DNA from: Myxococcales bacterium
Lineage (GTDB): Bacteria > Myxococcota_A > Polyangia > Palsa-1104 > JAEUJZ01
Direction: 5' to 3'
DNA: 64,000 nt
Assembly (NCBI GenBank): GCA_016794365.1
Contig: JAEUKB010000028.1
Span: forward strand, 124,001-188,000
Made by a program: the position numbers and the translations under genes
Shown: piece by piece, positions 45,907 to 55,064 of the stretch
Layout: each line of letters starts with the position of its first letter
Position numbering within the stretch: position 1 is the first letter of the stretch
The notes under the pieces: model-generated
Seen by the model: the letters and a program-made list of their open reading frames with translations, nothing else
Database searches by the model: none
Told to the model about the DNA's origin: nothing

Positions 45907-47370
45907 CTATTGCCTACGCAACAGCGCCACGCATTCGATGTGCGGTGTCCCCGGATGCATGTCGTACGGAGTGACGTGCTGCGTTACGTAGCCTCGCTCG
46001 CGCAGCCACATCAGATCGCGCAGCATGCTGACCGGACTACAGCTCACGTACGCAATCACAGCGGGTGACAGGTTGTGCAGCGCGGTCAGTGCGGACTCTG
46101 TGCAGCCTCTGCGTGGCGGATTGATGATCGCAACCAGCTTGTCACTGCCTGTGGGAAGCGACAGCTTGGGCAAGACATCTTCCACTGTGCCCGCGAAAAA
46201 CCGAGCCCGTGACGCATCAAGTCCCGCTTCCTGTGCAGCCGCTTCAGCGTCGGCAATGGCCGTCGGTCCCAGCTCGATTCCGTACAGCGTCGCGCGCGGA
46301 TTCACAGCCAGAACCGAGCGCCCAAGTCCTGACACACCGCAGTACAGATCCACGATGTGATCGGGATCACTGTGCGCAAGCAGCGCGGCCACTTCTCGAT
46401 AAATGAGCGCTGCGACTTCGCGATTCACCTGCAAAAAGGAACGCGCGGACACCCGCAACCGGACAGACAGATCATCCCGCACGCGCAGATCTTCCCAAAG
46501 GAAAGCTTGTCCGTAGAGCAGCTCGTCTCCGTCGGAAGAACCCAGCTCGATGTCTTCATCAGGAACGGAAGCCGCGCGAACCGGAAGCAGCGCGTTGCCT
46601 CGACTTGTGTTGCGATGCAGCACGACCGATTGCACGCAAGGATGCTCACGCACCAGCGCATCCACCAGCGCGGACACTTGCTTTGGCTTGTCAGTCATCA
46701 CCAAGCTCACTTGCACGGCACCGCTTGCCACTTCGCGCAGCAGCACATACCGAAACGATCCCAGCGCGGATGTTTCCTCATAAGGTGAAATCCCTAGTGC
46801 TGCGGCCTGTACAGCCACCGTCTTGGCGACATCCATCAACCTGCGACGATTGGTCTGGCAGCCCGCGATCTCCAGCACGTTGTGCGAGCGCGGAGCAAAT
46901 GCGCCCAGGATCAGTTTCCGTACTGGATGGGAAGCCACCACCAGCTTGACGCGCGCGCGATAATCAAACGCCGAAGGAGCCGCAACACACGGTCTGACTT
47001 CCACACCAAGCGGAGCCAGCTCATCGCGGACCGTACGTCCTTTCCATGCAAGCTGCGCTTCGTACGCAAGGTGCAGGACCGCACAACCTCCGCACGGACC
47101 AAAGCTGGAACAGCTCGGAACCACTCGATCTTGTGCGCAGGTATTCCTTCGTTCAATCACCGCATGAGCTGGTCCCCCGTGACGACTCACATGTGAAACC
47201 ACCACAATCGCTTCTTCCGATGGCAGCAAGTTGCGCACATGAAGTGGGGAAGGAACGTGATGCGTGACCACTCCTGCTCCGCTTTGCGCAAGCTGACTTG
47301 CCGTAACTTTAAGCTGTTGCCCAACGCGGAGCTTTGTCACACCCGATTCTGCTTTCATCACCGTCTCCAT
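45907..47370 (-). CDS. TRAM-domain rRNA/tRNA uracil-5 methyltransferase (RumA/TrmA family)
   Basis: The protein has 487 residues. A TRAM domain occupies the first 65 residues. CSSFGPCGGC supplies three of the iron-sulfur Cys (about 90-100), with an earlier Cys in RNTCAQD as the fourth. The SAM domain shows RSFLQVN, VDLYCGVSGLG and INPPRRGC, and the catalytic Cys sits in VSCSPVSMLRDL. It methylates C5 of a uridine in 23S rRNA or tRNA; the exact site is not predictable. ATG at 47370 has AAGGA upstream; ATG at 47358 is also possible. It is divergent from the H1-like gene. Confidence 0.9.
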   Translation of the reverse strand: METVMKAESGVTKLRVGQQLKVTASQLAQSGAGVVTHHVPSPLHVRNLLPSEEAIVVVSHVSRHGGPAHAVIERRNTCAQDRVVPSCSSFGPCGGCAVLHLAYEAQLAWKGRTVRDELAPLGVEVRPCVAAPSAFDYRARVKLVVASHPVRKLILGAFAPRSHNVLEIAGCQTNRRRLMDVAKTVAVQAAALGISPYEETSALGSFRYVLLREVASGAVQVSLVMTDKPKQVSALVDALVREHPCVQSVVLHRNTSRGNALLPVRAASVPDEDIELGSSDGDELLYGQAFLWEDLRVRDDLSVRLRVSARSFLQVNREVAALIYREVAALLAHSDPDHIVDLYCGVSGLGRSVLAVNPRATLYGIELGPTAIADAEAAAQEAGLDASRARFFAGTVEDVLPKLSLPTGSDKLVAIINPPRRGCTESALTALHNLSPAVIAYVSCSPVSMLRDLMWLRERGYVTQHVTPYDMHPGTPHIECVALLRRQ

Positions 47371-47434
47371 CCACTGTCTTTTCCTTGAACGCTCCCACCG
47401 TTTACACGGAGCCAGTCCGTACCACAAGGGGGGC

Positions 47435-47454
47435 CTCTGGGAATCATCCCAGAG
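47435..47454. promoter_or_regulatory. perfect inverted repeat between divergent genes
   Basis: CTCTGGGA-ATCA-TCCCAGAG is a perfect 8-bp inverted repeat with a 4-base centre. It lies 65 bp upstream of the methyltransferase start and 103 bp upstream of the H1-like start. No T-run follows it on either strand, so an operator or leader hairpin is more likely than a terminator. Confidence 0.45.
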
Positions 47455-47557
47455 CATTCCGTCCACAAAAAAAGGAAGGTATCTGCTTGTACCTGAAACG
47501 CGAGTTGTGTAAGTTTCATCTCAGCGTGTATTAACGAAAGGAATTGGGGATAAGAAG

Positions 47558-48193
47558 ATGCCAAAGAAGACCTCCCGCACCAAAGCTGCTGCGACCAAGA
47601 AGGCCCCTGCTCGCCGTGCTCCGGTAGCCGCTGCCAAGCCGAAGACTTCGGCTCAGGAACTACAGCGACTCGTCAGCCAAATGGTGGTTGAGCGACAGCA
47701 CCACATTGACTCGATCGCGGAGATTGATCAGACCTTCAAAGAGTTCGGCATCACCTCTGGGGGAGCGACTTCTGTTCGTGGTGGCAAGCGCGGAAAGGGA
47801 AAAGGAAAGGCCAAAGTAGCGACTCCTGAAGCCGCTGCTGCAAAGCCCGCAAAGGCTCCGGCCAAGAAGGGTCGCAAAGCTGGCAAGAAAGCTGCGGCTC
47901 CCAAAGCTCCTAAGGCTCCCAAAGCTCCTAAGGCTCCCAAAGCTCCTAAGAAAGCCAAGGCGTCGCGCAAGGGCGTAAAGCCCGGCAAGTTCGAGATCAC
48001 GGGTGACCAGCTGATCCTCGACTACCTGAAGGCCAACGGCGGCGCATCGACCGAAGACATCCGCAAGCACTGGGAGACCAACGGTCGCCGTGGCAAAGCG
48101 GAAAACAACCTCACCAACCTGGTGAAGGCTGGCAAGATCAAGCGCATCAAGCTGACCGATCGTCCGGGCAGCCGCTACGAGCTGACCGCGTAA
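47558..48193 (+). CDS. histone H1-like Lys/Ala/Pro-rich protein with winged-helix-like end
   Basis: The protein has 211 residues. The N-terminus is basic, followed by a predicted helix (SAQELQRLVSQMVVERQHHI). A Lys/Ala/Pro region holds a PKA tandem run (about residues 115-131), like eukaryotic H1 tails. The C-terminal 70 residues (DQLILDYLKANGGASTEDIRKH to SRYELTA) look like a small winged-helix domain with a wing 'GSRYEL'. Such proteins bind DNA in the nucleoid and are well known in myxobacteria. GGGGAT lies about eight bases before ATG 47558. Its AT-richer upstream region suggests strong expression. Confidence 0.78.
   Translation: MPKKTSRTKAAATKKAPARRAPVAAAKPKTSAQELQRLVSQMVVERQHHIDSIAEIDQTFKEFGITSGGATSVRGGKRGKGKGKAKVATPEAAAAKPAKAPAKKGRKAGKKAAAPKAPKAPKAPKAPKAPKKAKASRKGVKPGKFEITGDQLILDYLKANGGASTEDIRKHWETNGRRGKAENNLTNLVKAGKIKRIKLTDRPGSRYELTA
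47898..47952 (+). repeat. in-frame tandem repeat encoding the PKA run
   Basis: A repeating block based on GCTCC(T/C)AA(G/A) codes for Ala-Pro-Lys several times. The near-identical codons indicate recent duplication rather than slow convergence. Confidence 0.75.
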
Positions 48194-48207
48194 GTCACGC
48201 TCTTGGT

Positions 48208-48235
48208 TGGGATTCCCAGTCCTTGCGGAATCCCA
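48208..48235 (+). terminator. hairpin after the H1-like gene
   Basis: TGGGATTCC (48208-48216) pairs perfectly with GGAATCCCA (48227-48235) over a 10-base loop, 14 bp after the stop codon. There is no T-run, so it may be a 3'-end stabiliser or a weak terminator. Confidence 0.4.
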
Positions 48236-48342
48236 GTGCCATGCCATCTCGCGGAGAGATCTCGCGATGGCCGCAGTCCTCTCCGCGCAGCTCGCATCTG
48301 GACAGAACGTCCATTTTCCCAATCACAATCAGGACAAACACC

Positions 48343-48654
48343 ATGTCGGAACGGCTCGAAGAGCTGAAGCGCTTTGTATCACTTATGCCTACGGATCCGT
48401 TTCCGCTCTACGGCTTGGCGCTCGAGTATCGCAGCCTGGGACAGTTTCAGGATGCAGCGGCTACGTTCGAGGAGCTTCTTTCCAAGCATCCTTCGTATGT
48501 TCCGCAGTACCTGATGTATGGGAAGCTGCTCGCAGCAGAACTGGGTGATACGCAAAAGGCCAAAGCCGTGCTTCAGCTTGGCGTTCAAAAAGCGCAGCAA
48601 GCGGGCAATCGGCACGCGCTCGGAGAGCTGATGTCCGAGCTAGAAGCGCTGTAA
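48343..48654 (+). CDS. small TPR protein
   Basis: The protein has 103 residues. Two tetratricopeptide-like helical hairpins are visible: PLYGLALEYRSLGQFQDAAATFEELL, then YLMYGKLLAAELGDTQKAKAVLQLGV. The short acidic end is EALMSELEAL-like. TPR units bind partner proteins; the partner is unknown. ATG at 48343 has AGGA nine bases upstream; the open frame extends further 5' but without a better start. The CDGSH gene follows after 18 bp and may be in the same transcript. Confidence 0.75.
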   Translation: MSERLEELKRFVSLMPTDPFPLYGLALEYRSLGQFQDAAATFEELLSKHPSYVPQYLMYGKLLAAELGDTQKAKAVLQLGVQKAQQAGNRHALGELMSELEAL

Positions 48655-48672
48655 CACGCGCAGCCACACGCG

Positions 48673-48900
48673 ATGAGCCACACCAAGCCAGCCATTTTTG
48701 CGCTACAGCCTGGAACGTATCTGTTGTGCCGCTGTGGACGCTCTGCTCGCTTGCCGTTTTGCGATGGCTCACATCAAGGAAGCGATGTCCTTCCACGAGA
48801 GTTTGTGGTGAACACAGCGCAGCGCTACGCATTTTGTCAGTGCAAACAGACACAGAAACAGCCGCTGTGCGACGGTTCCCACAAGAAGCTCAGTCCGTAG
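48673..48900 (+). CDS. double CDGSH-type iron-sulfur protein
   Basis: The protein has 75 residues. Two CDGSH motifs are present, CRCGRSARLPFCDGSH and CQCKQTQKQPLCDGSH, each a C-x-C-x(8)-C-x3-H site for a 2Fe-2S cluster. A tandem arrangement in about 75 residues is typical of small bacterial CDGSH proteins, which are thought to act in electron transfer or iron/redox handling. It sits between a TPR protein and a Cu/Zn SOD. Confidence 0.92.
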   Translation: MSHTKPAIFALQPGTYLLCRCGRSARLPFCDGSHQGSDVLPREFVVNTAQRYAFCQCKQTQKQPLCDGSHKKLSP

Positions 48901-48989
48901 AATGTAGGTAGGATGAACGCGTCATCGGCGGTCTATCCTGAATCAAACACAGACGCTGTTCCTCATCGAAGCGCGCAAGGAGTCATGCC

Positions 48990-49553
48990 ATGAAACGTAC
49001 ACACACACACAGACGTTTGGGAATCCTCTTTGGCTTTGGTCTGCTGCTCAGCAGCGCTGCGTGTCCGGGTCCGCAAGTGAAGCCCGGAGGCAGCGATGCA
49101 GCACCCAAAGCGGAAGCGGTGTCCTCACTGGAAGCACGAAGTGGCAGTGGCGCAAGCGGCGATGCGTCCTTTGTTCAAGAAGGAGACACGGTCAAGGTCA
49201 TCGTCAGCATCAAAGGCGCAACCCCTGGAGAGCACGGACTCCACATCCACGAAAAGGGAGACTGCTCTGCCGCTGACGCTGCATCCGCTGGACCGCACTT
49301 CAATCCACACAAAATGGATCACGGTGGACTGGAACAAGGTCCGCGTCACGCCGGAGATCTTGGCAACATCACGGTCGGAACAGATGGAACCGGGAAGCTC
49401 GAAGCTGTGCTCAAAGGAATCTCTGTGACACCGGGAGACAGCTCTGTGGTGGGACGCGCAATTGTGCTGCACGAAAAGCCCGATGACCTTCGGACGCAGC
49501 CATCAGGAAACTCCGGTGCGCGCATCGGCTGCGGAGTGATCAGCGCGAAGTAA
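48990..49553 (+). CDS. sodC: Cu/Zn superoxide dismutase, lipoprotein form
   Basis: The protein has 187 residues. The signal peptide ends in the lipobox SSAAC (Cys 25). Copper and zinc ligands are present: GLHIHEKGDCS, PHFNPH, RHAGDLGNI and the later AIVLHEKPDDL. RIGCGVI at the end holds the disulfide Cys. It converts superoxide to peroxide outside the cytoplasm, anchored to a membrane. AAGGAG precedes the ATG. The last 23 coding bases are the first unit and a half of a 14-bp tandem array that continues to rpoD. Confidence 0.95.
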   Translation: MKRTHTHRRLGILFGFGLLLSSAACPGPQVKPGGSDAAPKAEAVSSLEARSGSGASGDASFVQEGDTVKVIVSIKGATPGEHGLHIHEKGDCSAADAASAGPHFNPHKMDHGGLEQGPRHAGDLGNITVGTDGTGKLEAVLKGISVTPGDSSVVGRAIVLHEKPDDLRTQPSGNSGARIGCGVISAK

Positions 49554-49670
49554 TCCACGCGAAGTGATCTCCGCAAAGTGATCCTTGTGAAGGAATCCTC
49601 TCAAAGGAATTTTCACAAAGAGAGCTCTGCAAAGAGAGCTCTGCGAAGAGAGCTCTGCAAAGAGAGCTCT
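49531..49670. repeat. ten-unit 14-bp tandem array from the sodC 3' end to rpoD
   Basis: Ten 14-base units follow without gaps, starting at 49531, 49545, 49559, 49573, 49587, 49601, 49615, 49629, 49643 and 49657. The first is GCGGAGTGATCAGC, which codes for the conserved Gly-Val-Ile of SodC. The second contains the sodC stop codon. The units drift gradually to GCAAAGAGAGCTCT, and the last four are nearly identical. The late units contain the palindrome AGAGCTCT, so neighbouring copies can form 8-bp hairpins with 6-base loops. It lies between convergent sodC and rpoD. Confidence 0.9.
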
Positions 49671-49687
49671 GCGCAGGGACAGCGCGG

Positions 49688-51325
49688 CTACGGCTCGACA
49701 AACGACTTCAGATGCCGAGAGTTGGCTGCATGTCGCAGCTTCCGCAGCGCTTGCACTTCGATCTGCCGAATCCGCTCACGCGACAGACCGAAGTTCTGAC
49801 CGATTTCCTCCAGCGTCTTGTCACCGTCTTGCTCAATTCCGTAACGCATCCGCAGAATCCGTCGCTCACGAACCGGAAGCATCTTGAGCACTGCGCGCGT
49901 CTGATGAATCAGCGCCGCATCGATCAGCGAATCCGACGGGGACGGAGTGTTCGGATCCTCGATCATATCGCCCAGATTCGATCCTTCCCGCAGCGGACTC
50001 GGAGTCTCCAGTGACAGCGGTTCCCGCGAGGCCACTTTCAGAACCTGACGGACTTTGCCAATCGGCAGCTTGCTCGCTTCTGCGATCTCTTCCGGCGTCG
50101 GATCGCGACCATTTTGCTTCGACAGCTCACTCGTGATGCGGAACAGCTTGCGCGCCGTCTCGAAGACGTGAACCGGAATCCGAATCGTACGCGACTGATC
50201 AAAGATTCCGCGCGTGATCGCTTGTCGAATCCACCACGTCGCATACGTCGAAAACTTGTAGCCGCGCTGATACTCGAACTTATCGACCGCGCGCATCAGA
50301 CCCAGGTTTCCTTCCTGAATCAGATCCAGAAACTGCATTCCGTGGTTGGTGTACTTCTTGGCAATCGACACCACCAAGCGCAGGTTCGCTTCGAGCAGCT
50401 CTCGTCGCGCACGATTCGCCAGCAGCTCCCCGCGTGAGATGTCATCACACAGCTTCACAAGCTCTGCATGTGCGAGACGCGACTCCCGCTCCAGCTTCGC
50501 AATCTCTGCGCGCGTTTCGTCCACTTGCGTTTGAAGATCGATCAGCTCTTCTGCACGAAGACCCAGCTTGCGCGAAAGTGCGCGCTTTTGTGACTCCGTC
50601 TGTTTTCCCAGTCCACTCACAATCGATCTGAGCGACTCCACCGGCATTCCCGCGCGCTCTTCGATTCGTCGCAGCGTCTTTTCAAGCTGTCCGGCATGCT
50701 CTGCCATCGCTTTGACCCGAGAAGCCAGCGCTTCGATGAGACGCGGATGAAAGCGCATCGCAGCGACATCATCGACCAGCTTCTCGCGCAGCTGACGCAG
50801 CTCCAAAGACAGCTCATCTCGACGAGAAGTAGACAGCGGACGCCGCGAACGGAGCAGGCGCTGCTTCTTCTGAATCTCTGCGTAGCGCGTCGAAAGGGTG
50901 TCAAACTGCGCAATCAGTCGCTGCAAAAACAGCGCTTCCTGCGCCTCGGTGTCTGCGTCGTCATCCTGCTCTACTTCAGAGTCCGAGACCACATCCCGAA
51001 TCCGCAGCTTTCCTTCGAGCAGTCGATCTTTGACCGCGAGCAATTCCATGATCGATTGATGGCAGGACAACACCGCGAGCAAGACCAGTCGCTTGCCTTC
51101 CGCCATCCGACGACCAACCGCTACTTCCCCTTCTCGCGTGAGCAAAGGAACGTCTCCCAGTCGCTTCAGATACATCCGAACCGGATCGTTGGTCTGCCCG
51201 GCTTCCTCTTCCTGCTCATGGACTTCAGGAACCTCTTGAGCGGCCTCCGACTCATGAAGCTCTTGCTCCATCGATTCGGCATCGTCTAGTTCGTTTCGTG
51301 CCAGTGCATCTTGATAACGACTCAT
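49688..51325 (-). CDS. rpoD: primary RNA polymerase sigma factor (sigma-70)
   Basis: The protein has 545 residues, shorter than E. coli RpoD (613) because region 1.1 is replaced by a short acidic head. Region 1.2 is [21 protein letters not shown] helical non-conserved region runs about 110-290. Region 2 has [17 protein letters not shown] and [18 protein letters not shown]. Region 4.2 is [19 protein letters not shown]. It directs RNA polymerase to -35/-10 promoters. ATG at 51325 follows GGAGACGAG and gives the family N-terminus; the frame is open further upstream. It is divergent from rnr, with about 480 bp between. Confidence 0.96.
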   Translation of the reverse strand: MSRYQDALARNELDDAESMEQELHESEAAQEVPEVHEQEEEAGQTNDPVRMYLKRLGDVPLLTREGEVAVGRRMAEGKRLVLLAVLSCHQSIMELLAVKDRLLEGKLRIRDVVSDSEVEQDDDADTEAQEALFLQRLIAQFDTLSTRYAEIQKKQRLLRSRRPLSTSRRDELSLELRQLREKLVDDVAAMRFHPRLIEALASRVKAMAEHAGQLEKTLRRIEERAGMPVESLRSIVSGLGKQTESQKRALSRKLGLRAEELIDLQTQVDETRAEIAKLERESRLAHAELVKLCDDISRGELLANRARRELLEANLRLVVSIAKKYTNHGMQFLDLIQEGNLGLMRAVDKFEYQRGYKFSTYATWWIRQAITRGIFDQSRTIRIPVHVFETARKLFRITSELSKQNGRDPTPEEIAEASKLPIGKVRQVLKVASREPLSLETPSPLREGSNLGDMIEDPNTPSPSDSLIDAALIHQTRAVLKMLPVRERRILRMRYGIEQDGDKTLEEIGQNFGLSRERIRQIEVQALRKLRHAANSRHLKSFVEP

Positions 51326-51806
51326 AGGCTCGTCTCCGGGGCTGTTCACCCCTTTTGGGTGCTGCTTCCGCTTGCACGGAACACCGTTGTCCGTTTGCCA
51401 GTCCCTCACCTCTTCAACAGTCCCAAGTGTGTGTTGCGGTCGGTCTGTTTCCGTCCCACGCTGCGTTTCGCTTGGACGTTCAGCCACCGCTTTGTCTTCT
51501 CTGGACTCGCTACGTCTCGTTAGATGACGTGCTATCCGAGACCGTTCACACACGCCGGGTCACACCAAGTCACCAGCCCGAACCCAAGCAGCAGAAGCGT
51601 TGCATGTGATCTTTCTAACAAGCGTAGACCGCGAAACCTTCCCCGCAAGGCGAACATCAAGTTGCGATGTCCTATCGAACGCTTTTCGTAGACGTGCCTT
51701 GCACAAAGACAATTCCGGTCTAGAATTTCTAGGCTTTATCGTCACGAGCGCGTGCCCCTTTGCGGTTCGAGCTCCCTTATCAACGCATGAACCTTCCTTC
51801 CGATCC
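51326..51806. promoter_or_regulatory. divergent rpoD/rnr intergenic region with candidate rnr promoter
   Basis: TTGCAC (51699-51704), a 16-base spacer and TAGAAT (51721-51726) make a plausible promoter for rnr. CTAGAA-T-TTCTAG (51720-51732) is a near-palindrome covering the -10 box. Nothing convincing was found for rpoD on the other strand. Although frames are open here on both strands, codon use and family length do not support coding. Confidence 0.4.
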
Positions 51807-54641
51807 GTGCCCGTAAAATCAGACGCACAAACCGAAGACAGCGTTCCAACTGTCGCCTCTTTTTCCCCGCACCATCCCGAAACGCAACCACTTGCACCGT
51901 CCGAAGCGAGCGATGCGCCCAGCGCAGATCTCGTCAGCGCCGACGGAATCCTTCAGATCTTGAGCAGCCCGAGCCATCCGCTCGGCATGAAAGCAACCGA
52001 GATCGTCGAGCGCAGCGGTGCCGACAAAAAGACCCGCCATCGCGTTCGCAGACTGCTCGCCGAGCTGCTCGAAGCTGGACAGCTTGAGCGCGGACCTGGC
52101 AAGCGCTACGCCGTCGCTGGAACCGTTTCCTTAGCGGCTCCGCAGCCCGCGCCAACCACCGCACCGGCCAAGTCCGCAAAGACCGCACAGCCTCCGACAC
52201 CGACAGTCGTCGCTCCCGAGCTGCCGCCCGATACCGTGTATGGCAGGATCTTGATCCATCCTGGCGGCTTCGGCTTTGTTCAGCGCGACGACGGTGGAGA
52301 CAACATCTTCATCGCAGCTCGCTATCGCGGTGTCGCCATGGACAGAGACAAGGTCGCGCTCAAGGTCTGGCAAGGTTATCGCGGTCCCGAAGGTCGCGTC
52401 CTTTCCATCGTCGAGCGAGGCCGCGCGCGCATCACCGGCGTCATCGAGTCCGCCACGTATCCCGCGACGCTTCGCCCCGACGATCCACGGATTCAGACCA
52501 AGGTATTTCTCGACGGAGACGTAGATCGTCACCTGATTGGCAAGTCCGTCGTCGCCGAAATCACCGAGTACCCCAAAAGCGAGCGAGAGCCCATCAGCGC
52601 CCGTCTGCTCGCGGTGCTTGGTGCGCCCGACGATCCCAAGACAGAGATCGCCAAGATCTTGGCCTGTGAAGAAGTCGAGGAGCGCTTTCCGCCCGCCGTC
52701 GAAGCCGAAGCGAAGACCGTTCCTGAGCATGTCACCGACGCGGATCTTGTGTCTCGCGAAGACCTGCGTCATGTGCCATTTGTCACCATCGATCCCGAGA
52801 CAGCGCGGGACTTTGATGATGCAGTCTGCGTCGAAGCGGGACCGGACAAAGATCAGCTCCGGCTGTGGGTTGCCGTCGCAGATGTCTCGCACTATGTCCG
52901 CCCAGGAACCGCAACCGATCGCGAGGCGGAGCGTCGAGGCGTTTCGGTCTATCTGCCCGATCGTGTAGTGTCGATGCTGCCGCTGCCTCTGTCGGCGGGA
53001 ATCTGCTCGCTCAATCCCAAGGTGGATCGCTTGGCGATGGTGGCGCGACTTGACATCGATCGTCACGGCTTTGTCGTCGGACGCAAGCTGATGGCTGCGG
53101 TGATTCGCTCGCGCGCACGCTTTGACTACGCAGGAGTCGCGTCGGTGCTGTTCGGTCAGCCGTCGAGCCAGCACGATCACTATCAGCCGTTTTTGCCGCA
53201 GCTTCGACTGCTTCAAGACGTGGCGGGCCGACTGCGGGATCAGCGCGATCGCCGAGGCGGGCTCGACTTTGATCTGCCCGAAGCGAAGGTCATCTTGGCT
53301 GCCGACGATCCGCGCCTGGTGGTGACGGTGAAGCGCTCGCGGGCCGATGCCTTGGTTCGCCGCGCGTATCAGATGATCGAAGATGCGATGCTGGCTGCCA
53401 ACGAAGCCGTCGCTGAATACTTTGCAGAGCGCGGGCTCGATGTGCTGTGGCGCGTACATGCTCCGCCGCGTCGAGAACCGCTTCAGCGTCTGTCGGAGCT
53501 GGCCCACGGCTTTGGCTTTCCGGTCGATCCCGAAGCAGCGACGGAGCCTCTCGCGCTGCGCACCTTTTTAGAGACGATCAAAGGCCAGCCGTGTGAGCGC
53601 TCGCTGTCGTATCTGGTGCTGCGCTCGCTCAATCAAGCGGTCTATTCCGTCGATAACGTCGGGCACTTTGGGCTGGGCGCGCGTCGCTATCTACACTTTA
53701 CGTCGCCGATTCGACGCTATCCCGACTTGGTGGTGCATCGACTGCTCAAGCTCATCTTGCAGCAAGAGTCGCAGCCCGCCGGGAAGGTCTTCGGAACCTG
53801 GCCGCCGCGCAAAGAGATGAAAGAGTGGGCGACCGACTCGTCGCTGCGTGAGCGTCGTGCGATGGAAGTCGAGCGTCAGGTCGTGGATCTGTATCGCGCG
53901 CTGCTCATGCGAGAGCGCATCGGCGAGGAGTTTTCCGGCATCGTCTCGGGTGTGACGAGCGCGGGCTTGTTCGTCGAGATCGATGATCCGTACGTCGAAG
54001 GCTTGGTGCGTAGCGATCGGCTCGACGAAGACTACGAGCTAAACGACAAGACACTGCGCTATGAGACGCCGAAACACGGACCCAGCATCGGGCTCGGGGA
54101 TGCGGTGCGGGTGCGGATTGACTCGGTATCGGTGCCACAGCGACGGATTGAGCTATCTCTGCTGAGTGATCCGTCGGCAAGGTCAGGAAAGTCTCGTCGC
54201 TCACGCTCGGGACAGACTCCAGAGCCGTCGCAGCGATCCTATCGTGACGGCAAAAAAGCGGCGCGAAGCTGGCTGGATTCAGACGACAGCGACGAAGATC
54301 AGCCAAGCCAAGCCAAAGCAGGCTACGGCAAAGCGTCCAAGTCCGATAAAAAGCCTACGACGGGAAAAGACGCCTCATCAGCGAAGAAAGCCCCCCAAAA
54401 GGCTGATCAAAAGTCCGATCAAGCGCCAGCCGATCGGACGGCCAAAAAGTCTTCTCAGGCAGCTTCTAAAAAGCCCGCGAAAAAGAGCAAGGGAGCGACG
54501 GCCAAAGGCAAGCCGCAGGCGGAAAAGCCAAAGCAGGCCAAGAAGCCAAAGCAGCCAAAGCAGGCCAAGAAGCCAACAGACGTGGCGAAGAAGTCCAAGC
54601 CAAAGAAGCCCAAGCCCGCCACACGCACGCCGAAGTCGTAG
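51807..54641 (+). CDS. rnr: ribonuclease R with long Lys-rich C-terminal tail
   Basis: The protein has 944 residues. A winged-helix domain (about 50-110, [19 protein letters not shown]) comes first. Two cold-shock domains follow ([20 protein letters not shown]). The RNB catalytic domain has [15 protein letters not shown], with the metal-binding Asp residues, and [11 protein letters not shown]. The S1 domain is [19 protein letters not shown]. The last 150 residues are a Lys/Ser/Pro/Ala-rich tail of H1-like composition, longer than in E. coli RNase R. It degrades structured RNA 3' to 5'. GTG at 51807 is the favoured start because the predicted promoter lies just upstream; the site has no clear ribosome-binding sequence. 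Confidence 0.93.
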   Translation: MPVKSDAQTEDSVPTVASFSPHHPETQPLAPSEASDAPSADLVSADGILQILSSPSHPLGMKATEIVERSGADKKTRHRVRRLLAELLEAGQLERGPGKRYAVAGTVSLAAPQPAPTTAPAKSAKTAQPPTPTVVAPELPPDTVYGRILIHPGGFGFVQRDDGGDNIFIAARYRGVAMDRDKVALKVWQGYRGPEGRVLSIVERGRARITGVIESATYPATLRPDDPRIQTKVFLDGDVDRHLIGKSVVAEITEYPKSEREPISARLLAVLGAPDDPKTEIAKILACEEVEERFPPAVEAEAKTVPEHVTDADLVSREDLRHVPFVTIDPETARDFDDAVCVEAGPDKDQLRLWVAVADVSHYVRPGTATDREAERRGVSVYLPDRVVSMLPLPLSAGICSLNPKVDRLAMVARLDIDRHGFVVGRKLMAAVIRSRARFDYAGVASVLFGQPSSQHDHYQPFLPQLRLLQDVAGRLRDQRDRRGGLDFDLPEAKVILAADDPRLVVTVKRSRADALVRRAYQMIEDAMLAANEAVAEYFAERGLDVLWRVHAPPRREPLQRLSELAHGFGFPVDPEAATEPLALRTFLETIKGQPCERSLSYLVLRSLNQAVYSVDNVGHFGLGARRYLHFTSPIRRYPDLVVHRLLKLILQQESQPAGKVFGTWPPRKEMKEWATDSSLRERRAMEVERQVVDLYRALLMRERIGEEFSGIVSGVTSAGLFVEIDDPYVEGLVRSDRLDEDYELNDKTLRYETPKHGPSIGLGDAVRVRIDSVSVPQRRIELSLLSDPSARSGKSRRSRSGQTPEPSQRSYRDGKKAARSWLDSDDSDEDQPSQAKAGYGKASKSDKKPTTGKDASSAKKAPQKADQKSDQAPADRTAKKSSQAASKKPAKKSKGATAKGKPQAEKPKQAKKPKQPKQAKKPTDVAKKSKPKKPKPATRTPKS

Positions 54642-54699
54642 CGCCCGCTGCGAAACCAAGTCTTTACAGAATCGACGCCGCCGACTAATACAGCGGGCC

Positions 54700-55056
54700 A
54701 TGGCGTCACGCCCTTCCAAAACCCTTGAGACGTTCGCGAACCCTCGTCCCGGGCGCGAATACGAGATTCGCTTCGACTGCCCGGAATTTACCTGCCTGTG
54801 TCCACTGACGGGCCAGCCGGACTTTGCGACGTTCACGATCACCTACGTTCCCGACGAGCTGTGCATCGAGCTGAAGTCGCTCAAGCTGTATCTGTGGTCG
54901 TTCCGCGACGAGGGCGCTTTTCACGAAAAGGTCACCAACCAGATTGCCGACGACATCGTCGCGGCGATCAAACCCCGTCGGCTCCGCGTCGAAGGTGACT
55001 TCGCCGTCCGAGGCGGCATCGGAACCGTGGTCATCGTCGATCACGAAGCCAGCTAG
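54700..55056 (+). CDS. queF: NADPH-dependent 7-cyano-7-deazaguanine reductase
   Basis: The protein has 118 residues, the short unimodular QueF form. [20 protein letters not shown] holds the catalytic Cys. [20 protein letters not shown] is the QueF NADPH-binding motif that separates it from GTP cyclohydrolase I. It reduces preQ0 to preQ1 in queuosine synthesis. No other que genes are in the window. The gene lies 58 bp after rnr and 8 bp before mutY. Confidence 0.95.
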   Translation: MASRPSKTLETFANPRPGREYEIRFDCPEFTCLCPLTGQPDFATFTITYVPDELCIELKSLKLYLWSFRDEGAFHEKVTNQIADDIVAAIKPRRLRVEGDFAVRGGIGTVVIVDHEAS

Positions 55057-55064
55057 GATCGCGC

